From: Cupriavidus sp. D39 | GTDB taxonomy: Bacteria; Pseudomonadota; Gammaproteobacteria; Burkholderiales; Burkholderiaceae | DNA: 64,000 nt | Assembly: GCF_026627925.1 (NCBI RefSeq) | Contig: NZ_JAPNLE010000009.1 | Location: forward strand, 2,046,001 to 2,110,000 | Direction of reading: 5' to 3' | Shown here: positions 11,961-25,134 of the stretch, one piece after another | How the letters are laid out: each line of letters starts with the position of its first letter | How positions within the stretch are numbered: position 1 is the stretch's first letter | Translations under genes and position numbers: made by a program | Notes under the pieces: model-generated | What the model was told of the DNA's origin: nothing | The model's input: only the letters and a program-made list of their open reading frames with translations | Databases searched by the model: none

Positions 11961-13109
11961 ATTCAGGCATTGGTCAATCGGCGTACGAGCAAACGTGCCT
12001 GAGATAGCCAGACCCAGGAGGTTGCGCTGGCGATGCTGCGATCGTGATGCATGATCAGGCGGCGCGAGCGCTCGTTCCAGGCATGGGTGCGCTCCACCAC
12101 CCAGCGCATGGGCAAGGGGGGAACGTTTGATCCAGCGGCCACAGGGACTGCTGTGCATCGTGCCAATGCCCAGCCTTGGGCGGGCGACGCACGATGTGCA
12201 CGTTCAGGCCGTGAGCTTGCTCGAGGGCGGCGGCACAGCGCCCCGCATACGCCGAGTCGGCAAACAGCCGCTGCAACGTGCCGGCCTTGGCGCAAGCTTG
12301 AGCCACCACCGTTGGCGCCGCGTCGCGATCTTGCACGCTAGCGCTGGTAATGCATACCGCCAACAACAGCCCCAGTGTGTCCACCACGATATGTCGCTTG
12401 CGCCCTTTGACCTTCTTGCCCGCGTCGTATCCTTGGCCTGCCCCCTGCGGCGAGATCCGGGTCGACTGTGAATCGATGATGGCGGTTGTGGGCTGGGCCT
12501 CGCGCTGGATGCGCCTGCGCCATTGCTGGCGCAGGCGCTCGTGCAACTGCTCGAACTTGCCTTGCGCGCTCCAACGCAGGAAGGCCTTTTGCACGGCCGG
12601 CCAGGGTGGAAAGGACTCGCGCGGCAGCATGCGCCAGGAGCAGCCCGTGCGCAGCACGTAGCAGCACGCATCGACCATGCGGCGCCTCTCGTACACCGCA
12701 GGTCGTCCCCGATGTCCCTCTGGCTGTTCGAACAGGTCGGCCGCCAGCGTCCATTCGGCATCGGTCAGGCAACTGGTGTACTTGCCAGGATCGGCCGGCT
12801 CCAGGCGATGAGAATCGTTGTAGCCGTAATGCGCGGGCTCACTGGGCTTTGCATAGAGTACAGCGCTGGGTTGCGCAACTCGCTTCAATCCAGCGCGGCG
12901 CAAAGCCGCCGCCAGCGTGACCGTGCTGACCCTGGGGCCACCTTGCTCGGCAAGGCCTTGGGCCAACTCCCTCATCGTCGCGTTCGGATGGCTTCTCACC
13001 AGTTCCCGCAACTGCGCGTGATGCTCCTCGTCTATGGCCAAGGGCCTTCCCATCTTCCCCATGACTGCATCTCCATGTTCAGTTTAGGAAGAATAGGTCT
13101 TTCTTTCTT
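11961..13109. mobile_element. IS5-type insertion sequence
   Basis: About 1.15 kb containing a single transposase gene, sitting symmetrically between the two arms of an inverted repeat (11871-11960 and 13110-13199). I could not define exact ends: the inner parts of the arms, AGAGGGTGA(A/G)GACAAA, may be terminal repeats, and no target duplication is obvious. Confidence 0.6.
11963..13062 (-). CDS. IS5-family transposase with an extra N-terminal helix-turn-helix, one apparent frameshift
   Basis: DDE transposase, about 366 residues after repair. Residues 1-100 contain a helix-turn-helix (ATMRELAQGLAEQG and STVTLAAALRRAG) as in IS630-like N-termini; from SCLTDAEWTLAADLF the typical IS5 domain follows with SWRMLPRESFPPWPAVQ. 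Catalytic aspartates lie in AIIDSQSTR and LFADSAYAG, and the glutamate in RWVVERTHAW. The frame breaks at the six-G run 12116-12121: a seventh G joins DQTFPP to LPMRWVVERTHAW and the C-terminus RLIMHHDRSIASATSW. Without it the catalytic glutamate is lost. Upstream is ABC exporter, downstream is chrA. Confidence 0.85.
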
Positions 13110-13199
13110 TTGTCTTCACCCTCTTTGCCGGTCAAAGAAAAGTGACCGGCAGCCCCCGCAGGGGATGTCGTACGGCTCTTGGGTGCAAAAGCCAACGCC
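13110..13199. repeat. Right arm of the inverted repeat around the IS5-type element
   Basis: Inverted copy of 11871-11960, about 85-90% identical by eye. Together the two arms would re-form a long palindrome if the IS were removed. Confidence 0.75.
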
Positions 13200-13290
13200 G
13201 CAAAATTCAAAACCCAACCACAAAACAAGAGCCAAAGGTTCTGCCCTTGCCCCAATCAGCCAACACCGCATAATCCATCCACAATCAGAC

Positions 13291-13821
13291 TCAAACCAAC
13301 CCCAACAACCCCGCCCCAGCCCCCAACGCCACCAGCACCAGCGGATGCACCTTAGTCTTCAGCATCAGCACGATGGTGACCACCGTCACTGCCACCGCGG
13401 TCCAGCGGTGATCGACGCTCGCAGCAAGGATCCAGCCCGTTGCGAACAGCAGGCCAATGGTCAGCGTAGCAAGGCCGCGCCGGATCAGGCCGGGCCAGCG
13501 CGCCTGCGGTGAGCGGCCCGCAAAGTACTCGAAGCCGAGCGCGATCACGCTGGATGGCCCGCAGATGCCGATCATGCCGACGATGGCGCCGGCCAGGCCC
13601 GCCACCTGCCAGCCGAACAACGCGACGAACAGGATGTTGGGCCCGGGCGCGGCCTGCGAGATGGCGTACATGGCGGAGAACTGCGCGTCGCTCATCCAGG
13701 CGTTCGACTCCACCAGGAAGCGATGCATGTCGGGGATCGTGGTGCTGGCCCCGCCAATGGCAAGGAACGACAGCATCAGGAAATGCGTGAGCAGGCCGGA
13801 AAGCACGTTCGGTGAGTTCAT
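13291..13821 (-). CDS. chrA: Chromate transporter, short form, second subunit
   Basis: 176-residue membrane protein corresponding to one half of the CHR-family chromate exporter. It has the conserved block LAIGGASTTIPDMHRFLVE followed by QAAPGPNILFVALFGW, and about five hydrophobic segments. Short CHR proteins occur as tandem pairs with opposite topology that act together. AGGAGG sits 7 bases before ATG 13821. It is preceded on the same strand by the partner, probably with a 4-base ATGA overlap. Chromate export is the family's known role; some members move other anions. Confidence 0.85.
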   Translation of the reverse strand: MNSPNVLSGLLTHFLMLSFLAIGGASTTIPDMHRFLVESNAWMSDAQFSAMYAISQAAPGPNILFVALFGWQVAGLAGAIVGMIGICGPSSVIALGFEYFAGRSPQARWPGLIRRGLATLTIGLLFATGWILAASVDHRWTAVAVTVVTIVLMLKTKVHPLVLVALGAGAGLLGLV

Positions 13822-14551
13822 GGCTGCGCCTCCTGGTCACGGGCGGCACGGGATCGATGCCATCATCGCTGGACGGCATGGCCGGCATGGAAGACGCCTC
13901 GATAGCAGCCGGCACCAGCGGCACCAGCGGCGCCTGCGCGCGCCGCGCAAGCTGCTCGCTGCGCCACTCCAGCACCAGGCCCATCGGCACCAGCACCGCC
14001 ATCACCGGCACCAGCGGCCAGCGCAACAGCCCGATGCCGACAAACGCCGCGCCACCGATCATCAACCCGCGCACGGTGCGCGGCTGGCTCTGCGCCAGCT
14101 TGAAGCCAGTCGACAGCACCAGGCCCGCCGACACCGCCGTCATGCCCGTGAGCATGCGCTGCACCGCCGCCACGTCGCGGTAGTGCTCGTACAGCAGCAT
14201 CAGCGCCAGCACGCCCACCATCGGCACCATCACCAGCCCTGCAAAGGCCGCCAGCGCGCCGCGCAGCCCGGCAAAGCGCAGGCCCAGCATCAGCGCGAGG
14301 TTGATCACGTTGGGGCCGGGCAACACCTGCCCGAGGCTGAGGAGCTCGACGAAATCGCGGTCGCCGAGCCAGCGGTTGCGGTCCACCACGGCGCGCCGCA
14401 CGAAGGGCAGCACGCCGCCGAAGCCGGACAGCCCCATGCGCGCAAATTCGATGAACAGGCGCCTTGGCGTGGGCGGGGGTGCTAGCGCTACCATCGGATC
14501 GTCGCCGGCGGTGGAAGGAGTAACGGGCATCGCGTGTAACGGGAGAGGCAT
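13818..14551 (-). CDS. chrA: Chromate transporter, short form, first subunit
   Basis: First half of the CHR pair: LFIEFARMGLSGFGGVLPFVRR and SLGQVLPGPNVINLALMLG are the family motifs, with about five hydrophobic segments. The start is ATG 14551 or, 21 bases on, ATG 14530. As read, the frame does not stop and runs 470 bases into the partner gene, which is unnatural. One missing base late in the gene would make it end as ATGA on the partner's start at 13818-13821; an earlier stop near 13875 is also possible. I cannot place the missing base with certainty. It follows the parC terminator. Confidence 0.78.
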
Positions 14552-14583
14552 GGCCGCCCGGGCGGTCCGGCATGCCGGTAAAG

Positions 14584-14612
14584 AAAAAGCCCCGCGCATT
14601 GTCGCGCAGGGC
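14584..14612 (-). terminator. Intrinsic terminator of parC
   Basis: On the minus strand the stem GCCCTGCGC / GCGCGGGGC (14604-14612 with 14589-14597, loop 6 nt, one G-U pair) is followed at once by TTTTT, 20 bases after the parC stop. This is a standard rho-independent terminator. Confidence 0.85.
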
Positions 14613-14631
14613 CAGTTCGGGTTGACGCGGC

Positions 14632-16983
<2,352 letters not shown>

Positions 16984-17063
16984 GGATTGGCAAGAAGACG
17001 GCGCACCGCATCGTTGGCCGGTGCGCCGGTTGCATGTTGTTCGTTATGGTGTTCGGGATGGGA

Positions 17064-17861
17064 TCAAGGCATGTTGCGGCGGCCGCCGATCACCATCTTG
17101 ACGCGATTGACTCCCGCCCCGCCGAACCCCGCGGGCGCGCCGCCCGGACGGTAGAAGCGATAGAACTGCAGCACCGTGCTGACATATTGCTGGGTCTCGG
17201 GGAAAGGCGGAATCTTGTTGTTGTAGCGCTGCACCGCGCCCTCGCCCGCGTTGTACGCGGCCAGCACCAGCTCGAGGTCATTGGGGAACAGCTCCATCAG
17301 CCAGCGCAGGTAGCGCACGCCGGCCGAGATATTGGTGCGCGGGTCGGCCAGCTTCTGCTCGACCGTGCGCCGGGCATCCGCGCTCACGCCAAAACGCGCG
17401 CCGGTGTCGGGAATCACCTGCATCAGCCCGATCGCGCCCTTGGGCGAGACCGCGCCGGCATTGAAGCCAGACTCTACCGCCATCACTGCCTTGACCAGCG
17501 CGGGATCGACATTCTGCGCCGCCGCGATCTGGCGGATCATGGGCTCGACCGTGGCGATATTGGGATGGTTGACGACATAGCGGTAAAGCTTGTGCGTCTC
17601 CAGGTCGATCTGGCTGCCGGCGCCGGCACCCGCGCCTGCGCCAGCCCGGTAAGGCAGCGGGCTCTTGAGTTCGCCGCCGTTCTTCATGAACAGTGTGTAG
17701 CGCTCGTCCAGCTTCTCGTCCGAGAAATGCGCCACGCCGTCGTCGTCGATATAGCCATACAGCGCCGAGTGGGCCGCCGGCATGAAGCCCAGGCAGGCCA
17801 GCAGCATGCCTGCGGCAATCCATTGCCGGGGACGGGTGCTGCCAGGTCTGGTCTTGGCCAT
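17064..17861 (-). CDS. Periplasmic lytic transglycosylase (SLT domain) with DUF4124-like N-terminus
   Basis: 265 residues with ATG at 17861, preceded by AAGGAGT at good spacing. A signal peptide (AAGMLLACLGFMPAAHS) is followed by a small domain typical of DUF4124 (ALYGYIDDDGVAHFSDEKLDERY), a run of Gly-Ala repeats, then the SLT lysozyme-like domain: catalytic glutamate in MAVESGFN, then SPKGAIGLMQVIPDT and AAYNAGEGAVQRYN. It cleaves peptidoglycan to 1,6-anhydromuropeptides. Its place between parE and parC is common in Burkholderiaceae and does not imply a link to topoisomerase. Confidence 0.92.
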   Translation of the reverse strand: MAKTRPGSTRPRQWIAAGMLLACLGFMPAAHSALYGYIDDDGVAHFSDEKLDERYTLFMKNGGELKSPLPYRAGAGAGAGAGSQIDLETHKLYRYVVNHPNIATVEPMIRQIAAAQNVDPALVKAVMAVESGFNAGAVSPKGAIGLMQVIPDTGARFGVSADARRTVEQKLADPRTNISAGVRYLRWLMELFPNDLELVLAAYNAGEGAVQRYNNKIPPFPETQQYVSTVLQFYRFYRPGGAPAGFGGAGVNRVKMVIGGRRNMP

Positions 17862-17919
17862 CGGGACTCCTTGCGTCATGCAGGTATCGATCGGTTCGAA
17901 CGTGGTGCGCCGGGATACA

Positions 17920-19910
<1,991 letters not shown>

Positions 19911-20224
19911 GGAGTCGCTTGCTTAGTGGGATTCTCGGCCAGCCTTGGCGGGGGCACGGTTGCCGCACGCCAGCCAGGGGGCCGGGCAGCCTGCATTGTA
20001 ATGGAAGCGGGTAGCCGTCTTGATGCCAATCGTCACCAACAATGGCCGTGCACGATTCGACACATTCGGTGTCGCGGACGGCACCGGAGTGGCGCCTGAC
20101 GCCCTCCCGGGATGCGGAGTACACTCGCTCGCACGGCGTGGCCAAGGCGGTTCCGGACCGCGCCGACAAAACTAAAACAGCACCACAACAGCACAAAGCA
20201 CACCGAGCCAGGATGCAGGACGCC

Positions 20225-21457
20225 ATGCAGAACACGATTCAAAACACACAAAGAAAACCACTCTCCCTCACGACCGTCTTGATTTGCGGTGGCCTACTCG
20301 TCACCTTATCGATGGGTATCCGGCACGGCTTCGGCCTGTTCAACCTCCCGATCACGCAAACGCACGGCTGGAGCCGCGAGACCTTCGCCTTCGCGCTGGC
20401 GCTGCAAAACCTGATGTGGGGCGTGACCCAGCCGTTTACGGGCGCACTGGCCGACAAGTTTGGCGGGTTCCGCATCATGCTCGTCGGCATTGCGCTGTAC
20501 GTGGCGGGCCTGGTCGTGATGGCCATGGCCACCTCGGGCACCGCCTTTGCCTCGGGCGCCGGCATCCTGATCGGCATTGCGCAGTCCGGCACTACCTATA
20601 GCGTGGTGTACGGCGTGATCGGCCGCGTGGCCAGCCCCGAGAAGCGCGTGTGGGCCATGGGCATCGCGGCGGCCGCGGGCTCGTTCGGGCAGTTCCTGAT
20701 GATCCCGGTGGAGCAGACGCTGATCTCAACGGCCGGCTGGCAGAATGCGCTGTTCATCTTGGCGGTGCTGGCTTGCCTGATGCTGCCGCTGGCCTTCAGC
20801 CTGCGCGAGCCGCAAGGCGCAACGCACGCGCCCGGCTTCCAGCAGACCATCGGCCAGGCCGTGCGCGAGGCGTTCGGCAACCGCAACTTCCAATTGCTCA
20901 CGCTCGGCTACTTCGTCTGCGGCTTCCAGGTGGTGTTCATCGGCGTGCACCTGGCGCCCTATCTCAAGGACCGGGGCCTGACCGACCCGAAGATCGCCAC
21001 CGTGGCGCTGGCGCTGATCGGCCTGTTCAATGTGTTCGGCACCTATAGCGCCGGCGCCTTGGGACAGCGCGTGCCCAAGCGCTTCCTGCTTTCGCTGATC
21101 TACATCACCCGGTCCGTGGTGATCGCCGGTTACCTGCTGCTGCCGCTCACGGCCACCAGCACCTGGGTGTTCGCCGCGATGATGGGGTTCCTGTGGCTGT
21201 CCACGGTGCCGCTGACCAACGGCATCATCGCGCAGGTGTTTGGCGTGCAGTACTTGTCGATGCTGTCGGGCGTGGTGTTTTTCTCGCACCAGATCGGTAG
21301 CTTCCTGGGGGCTTGGCTGGGTGGCTTCCTGTATGACCGGACCGGCACCTACAACACGGTATGGATGATCGCGATCGGGCTGGGCGTGGTAGCGGCCCTG
21401 GTCAACCTGCCGATCCGCGAGCATGCGATCGCGCGGCCGCAGGCGGCGGCGGCATGA
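20225..21457 (+). CDS. MFS transporter of the oxalate/formate-antiporter-like type
   Basis: About 410 residues, 12 hydrophobic segments, inner membrane. Signatures are LSMGIRHGFGLFNLPITQTHGWSR shortened here to MGIRHGFGLFNLPI, GALADKFGGFRIMLVG, and IFGGFLYDRTGTY-like GGFLYDRTGTYNTVW near the end. It resembles monocarboxylate/oxalate-formate-type MFS members. ATG 20225 has AGGA four bases upstream; ATG 20213 is an alternative. Divergent from parE. Overlaps the next small gene by 4 bases. Substrate unknown. Confidence 0.83.
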   Translation: MQNTIQNTQRKPLSLTTVLICGGLLVTLSMGIRHGFGLFNLPITQTHGWSRETFAFALALQNLMWGVTQPFTGALADKFGGFRIMLVGIALYVAGLVVMAMATSGTAFASGAGILIGIAQSGTTYSVVYGVIGRVASPEKRVWAMGIAAAAGSFGQFLMIPVEQTLISTAGWQNALFILAVLACLMLPLAFSLREPQGATHAPGFQQTIGQAVREAFGNRNFQLLTLGYFVCGFQVVFIGVHLAPYLKDRGLTDPKIATVALALIGLFNVFGTYSAGALGQRVPKRFLLSLIYITRSVVIAGYLLLPLTATSTWVFAAMMGFLWLSTVPLTNGIIAQVFGVQYLSMLSGVVFFSHQIGSFLGAWLGGFLYDRTGTYNTVWMIAIGLGVVAALVNLPIREHAIARPQAAAA

Positions 21458-21600
21458 GCACGGCACACCCCGCTGGCCTTGCGCTTCGGGCAGCAGGCAT
21501 TGCAGCGCTGGCCGGGGTGCTGGCGCTGGCCTTCATGGCCTACCTGCGGCCGGCGTTCATGGTGGATCTGACGAACATGGTGCTCGCCTGGTGCGGGTGA
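21454..21600 (+). CDS. 48-residue membrane protein coupled to the MFS transporter
   Basis: Starts inside the MFS stop (ATGA, 21454-21457), a sign of translational coupling. MSTAHPAGLALRAAGIAAL leads into one or two hydrophobic stretches (AALAGVLALAFMAYL and LTNMVLAWCG). I do not recognise a family; it may be a small subunit or a partner of the transporter, as judged only from the overlap. Confidence 0.6.
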   Translation: MSTAHPAGLALRAAGIAALAGVLALAFMAYLRPAFMVDLTNMVLAWCG

Positions 21601-21628
21601 GCGCACGCGAAGACTAACAATCGCCCGT

Positions 21629-21665
21629 TGTCTCTTCCTCTCCTCCTGAGGGAGAGGAAGAGACA
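21629..21665. terminator. Hairpin between convergent MFS operon and uup
   Basis: A perfect 15-bp inverted repeat (TGTCTCTTCCTCTCC at 21629-21643, right arm 21651-21665, loop 7 nt) lies in the 93-bp gap between two convergent genes. No T-tract on either strand; likely serves as a bidirectional transcription stop. Confidence 0.6.
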
Positions 21666-21693
21666 GCCATCGTCATGGCAGGCGATGTCGGCC

Positions 21694-23616
21694 TTACTGT
21701 GCCTCGGCCTTGGTCTTGGCTTCCAGCACTTCCCAGCGTTCCAGCGCCCCCAACAGTTCCAGGTCGATCTCGTCGTGGCGGGCCGCCAGTTGCGCAGCCT
21801 TGCCCGCGTCGCTCACATACAGCGAGCCGTCCGCCAGCTGTGCGCTCACGGTCTTCTGCTCGTTTTCCAGCGAAGCGATGCGCTCCGGCAGCGTGTCCAG
21901 CTCTCGCTGCTCCTTGTACGACAGCTTGACCAGGCGGTTGGCCGCACGGGCTTCGCGTGGCTTCGTAGTTTCCGCGGCGGCCTTGCCCTCGCCACCGCGC
22001 GCGTCCTGCATGGCCGCGCTGCGCGCCGACTGCACCTGCCAGTCGGAGTAGCCGCCCACGTACTCGCGCCAGTGCCCGTCGCCTTCGGCAGCGATGGTGG
22101 AGGTCACGACGTTGTCCAGGAAGGCCCGGTCGTGGGATACCAGGAACACGGTGCCGCTGTAGTCCTGCAGCAGTTCTTCAAGCAGTTCCAGCGTGTCGAT
22201 GTCGAGGTCGTTGGTCGGCTCATCCAGCACCAGCACATTGGCCGGGCGCGCGAACAGGCGCGCCAGCAGCAGGCGGTTGCGCTCGCCGCCGGACAGCGAC
22301 TTGACCGGCGAGCGCGCGCGTTCCGGTGCGAACAGGAAATCGCTCAGGTAGCTCGTGACGTGCTTGCGCTGGCCATTGATCTCGACCCAGTCGCTGCCCG
22401 GGCTGATGGTATCGGCTAGCGAGCGCTCCAGGTCCAGCTGCGTGCGCATCTGGTCGAAATACGCCACCTGCATGTTGCTGCCGTTCTTGACCGTGCCGAC
22501 GTCCGCCGCCAGCTCGCCCAGGATCAGGCGCAGCAGCGTGGTCTTGCCCGCGCCGTTGGCGCCGATCAGGCCGACCTTGTCGCCGCGCATGATGGTGCCG
22601 GTGAAATCTCGCACCACCATCTTGGTGCCATAGGCTTTGCTGACATCGGTCAGCTCGGCGACGATCTTGCCGGAGCGCTCGCCTTGCGAGACCTCCAGCT
22701 TGACGTTGCCCTGCACGTCGCGGCGTGCCGCGCGGTCGGTACGCATCGTCTCCAGGCGCTGGATACGGGCCACACTGCGCGTGCGGCGCGCCTCCACGCC
22801 CTTGCGGATCCAGACTTCTTCTTGTGCCAGAAGCTTGTCGAACTTGGCCTGCTCGACCTGCTCGGCGGCCATCTGCTCGGCCTTGCGGGCCTGGTAGGCG
22901 GCAAAGTTGCCGGGGAAGGAAACCAGGCGGCCGCGGTCCAGCTCGACGATGCGGGTGGCCACGCGGTCCAGGAAGGCGCGATCGTGGGTGATCAGCAGCA
23001 CGCTGCCGCGGAAGGCCAGCAGCAGGTCTTCCAGCCAGCGGATCGCTTCCACGTCCAGGTGGTTGGTCGGTTCGTCGAGCAGCAGGATGTCGGGCTCGGC
23101 CACCAGGGCCTGCGCCAGCGCCACGCGCTTCTGCATGCCGCCGGAGAGGGAATCCACGCGCACATCGGCGGTCAGGCTGAGCTGGGCCAGCGTGGTTTCC
23201 ACCCGCGTGCGCAAGCCCCAGGCGCCGGCCGCATCGACTTCCGACTGCAGGCGGTGCAACTCGGCCAGCGAGTCCTCGTCGTGGTTGTCGTCCAGCGCCG
23301 CCAGCGCCGCTTCATAGGCGACCAGCAGGTCGTGGACCTTGCCCAGGCCCTGGGACACGGCATCGAACACGTTCACGCCGGGCTGGAACTGCGGCTCTTG
23401 CGGCACATAAGCCGAGGTCACGCCGCTCTGGCGCGCGATCAGGCCATCGTCCGGCACGGACAAGCCGGCCACGATCTTGAGCAGCGACGACTTGCCGGAG
23501 CCGTTGCGGCCAATCAGGCCGACGCGCTCGCCGGCTTCCAGGGAGAAGTCGGCATGGTCGAGCAAGGCCACATGCCCGAAGGCAAGCTGGGCGTCGGAAA
23601 TCGAAAACAGGGCCAT
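21694..23616 (-). CDS. uup: ABC-F family ATPase Uup
   Basis: 640 residues, cytoplasmic. Two ABC domains in tandem: GRNGSGKSS / SGGMQKRVALAQAL / ILLLDEPTNHLD, then GANGAGKTT / SGGERNRLLLARLF / VLVLDEPTNDLD, joined by the ABC-F linker. The C-terminal coiled coil from NRLVKLSYKEQRELD to LERWEVLEAK is the DNA/ribosome-binding tail typical of Uup. ABC-F proteins act on ribosomes; Uup also affects precise transposon excision in E. coli. ATG 23616 (MALFSISDAQLAFGHVALLD) is chosen because the family begins there; no clear Shine-Dalgarno. Confidence 0.92.
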   Translation of the reverse strand: MALFSISDAQLAFGHVALLDHADFSLEAGERVGLIGRNGSGKSSLLKIVAGLSVPDDGLIARQSGVTSAYVPQEPQFQPGVNVFDAVSQGLGKVHDLLVAYEAALAALDDNHDEDSLAELHRLQSEVDAAGAWGLRTRVETTLAQLSLTADVRVDSLSGGMQKRVALAQALVAEPDILLLDEPTNHLDVEAIRWLEDLLLAFRGSVLLITHDRAFLDRVATRIVELDRGRLVSFPGNFAAYQARKAEQMAAEQVEQAKFDKLLAQEEVWIRKGVEARRTRSVARIQRLETMRTDRAARRDVQGNVKLEVSQGERSGKIVAELTDVSKAYGTKMVVRDFTGTIMRGDKVGLIGANGAGKTTLLRLILGELAADVGTVKNGSNMQVAYFDQMRTQLDLERSLADTISPGSDWVEINGQRKHVTSYLSDFLFAPERARSPVKSLSGGERNRLLLARLFARPANVLVLDEPTNDLDIDTLELLEELLQDYSGTVFLVSHDRAFLDNVVTSTIAAEGDGHWREYVGGYSDWQVQSARSAAMQDARGGEGKAAAETTKPREARAANRLVKLSYKEQRELDTLPERIASLENEQKTVSAQLADGSLYVSDAGKAAQLAARHDEIDLELLGALERWEVLEAKTKAEAQ

Positions 23617-23795
23617 GGGAGCAATACGAAAGGAGACAGCGAAAGGAGGCAATTCAAGCGGCTTGAACCCGCGGCCGCGCGCCGGCGTCGGACAGCAACC
23701 GGGCGGCGGGGTGCCAGGTAGCCGGCATTGTAGACCACCTCCGCCCGCCCTCGCCGGAGGCGGCGCAAACCCCGCGCCTGCGGTCGCGACAAAAA

Positions 23796-23870
23796 GAAGG
23801 GCCCGCGCTCGCGCGGGCCCAAGAGTCTCTCCTCGGTGCCCTGCTCGCAAGGCACGGAACGGAGCATAGC
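23796..23870 (-). ncRNA. Candidate small RNA ending in an intrinsic terminator
   Basis: On the minus strand a strong stem (GGGCCCGCGC, 23811-23820 with 23799-23808) is followed by TTCTTTTT, a good intrinsic terminator, but no protein gene on that strand ends here. Just before it is a second hairpin GTGCC...GGGCAC (about 23843-23862) and, upstream, an extended -10-like TGCTATGCT near 23868-23876. This is the arrangement of a small RNA of about 70 nt. It could equally be a terminator for a longer uup leader. No known family recognised. Confidence 0.35.
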
Positions 23871-24124
23871 AAGCGCCTCCGGCCGACTCTAGTCGTACAA
23901 GTCCGTAAGGGAAAGCCCCGTCAACGCCCGCCTGCGGCCCGCCTGTTGCGCGCCGCGCAACACTCCCCGCCGTGACGATTGTCGAGCCGCTCGCCCCCGT
24001 GGAACAATGGCCGCCGGCCCGCAGGCCGCAGCACAACGGCAGCAATACAAGAACCGGTCCGAACCGGTGCAGGCGACCCAACGCCAATTCCGCTTGACGC
24101 CTTTTTCTTTGTACGGGGAATTCC

Positions 24125-25051
24125 ATGATCCATCCGCGTGCGCAGCGCCTGCCGCTGCTCCTAGTGCTATCGACCCTGCTTTTGCTTTCGCTCGCCATCG
24201 GCGCCGGGCGCGCCGCCGCGCAGTCCGGCGGCACGCCGGTCCTGCAACGCATCGAACAGACCGGCGTGCTGCGCATCGCCCACCGCGAAAGCTCGGTGCC
24301 GTTTTCCTTCGTGGCCGACGGCAAGCCCCATGGCTATGCCATCGACCTGTGCCTGCGGGTGGCCGATGCCCTGCGCGGCGCGCTCCGGCTCCCGGGCCTC
24401 AAAGTGGAATTCGTGCCGGTCACGCCGGCCAGCCGCATCGCCGCCATCGTCGACGGCAAGGCCGATCTCGAATGCGGGTCCACCACCAACAACCGCGAGC
24501 GGCGCGAGCAGGTGGCCTTTACCATTCCGCACTACATCGCCGGCAGCCGCATGCTGGTCAAGACCGACTCCGGCATCCGCAAGCTGGGCGACCTGCGCGG
24601 CAAAACGGTCGTCTCCACGGTGGGCACCACATCGCTAGCGGTGGTACGCCAGATCAACGGCGGCGGCGCCATGCAAATGCGCGTGGTGGAAGCCAAGGAC
24701 CACGCCGAAGCCTTCGCCATGGTCGAGCAAGGCAAGGCCGACGCATTCGTGATGGACGACGTGCTGCTCTACGGCCTGCGTGCCAACGCGCGCGACCCGG
24801 CCAGCTACACCGTCACCAGCGAGCTGCTGACGATCGAGCCCTACGCCATCATGCTGTCGAAGCAGGACGCCGAGTTCAAGCGCCTGGTGGACAAGACCCT
24901 GGTCGCCTCCATCTATTCGCTCGATACCCAGAAGCTCTACAAGAAGTGGTTCCAGTCGCCGATCCCGCCGCAAGGGGTCAACCTCGACATCCCCATGAGC
25001 TACCTGCTGCGCGACTCCTTCAAGTTCCCGAGCGACAAGGTCGCCGACTGA
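24125..25051 (+). CDS. Periplasmic amino-acid-binding protein (glutamate/aspartate type)
   Basis: 308 residues, family-3 solute-binding protein. Signal peptide LPLLLVLSTLLLLSLAIGAGRAAAQS-like (hydrophobic core LLLVLSTLLLLSLAIGA, cleavage after AAA near residue 33), then LQRIEQTGVLRIAHRESSVP, PHGYAIDLCLRVADAL, and the binding-site region DLECGSTTNNRERREQVAF that matches GltI-type proteins. No permease or ATPase gene accompanies it here, so it must work with components encoded elsewhere or serve a sensor. Ends 84 bases before benE on the same strand. Confidence 0.88.
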   Translation: MIHPRAQRLPLLLVLSTLLLLSLAIGAGRAAAQSGGTPVLQRIEQTGVLRIAHRESSVPFSFVADGKPHGYAIDLCLRVADALRGALRLPGLKVEFVPVTPASRIAAIVDGKADLECGSTTNNRERREQVAFTIPHYIAGSRMLVKTDSGIRKLGDLRGKTVVSTVGTTSLAVVRQINGGGAMQMRVVEAKDHAEAFAMVEQGKADAFVMDDVLLYGLRANARDPASYTVTSELLTIEPYAIMLSKQDAEFKRLVDKTLVASIYSLDTQKLYKKWFQSPIPPQGVNLDIPMSYLLRDSFKFPSDKVAD

Positions 25052-25134
25052 GCGCGAGGCCAGTACGGCGCAACTCGTGCGAAGATGGCGGCCCAGCCAC
25101 TTTTTCCGCACGCGTTGCGTCGAGTGCCCGTCCC

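Noticed and set aside
12116..12121. Programmed frameshift in the IS5-type transposase
   Set aside because: No slippery heptamer of a known type, and the same one-base deficit occurs in host housekeeping genes, so a missing base is the simpler explanation.
24007..24124. Start of the benE frame far upstream at 24007
   Set aside because: That frame passes through the whole solute-binding-protein gene in another phase; BenE similarity begins only at 25135.
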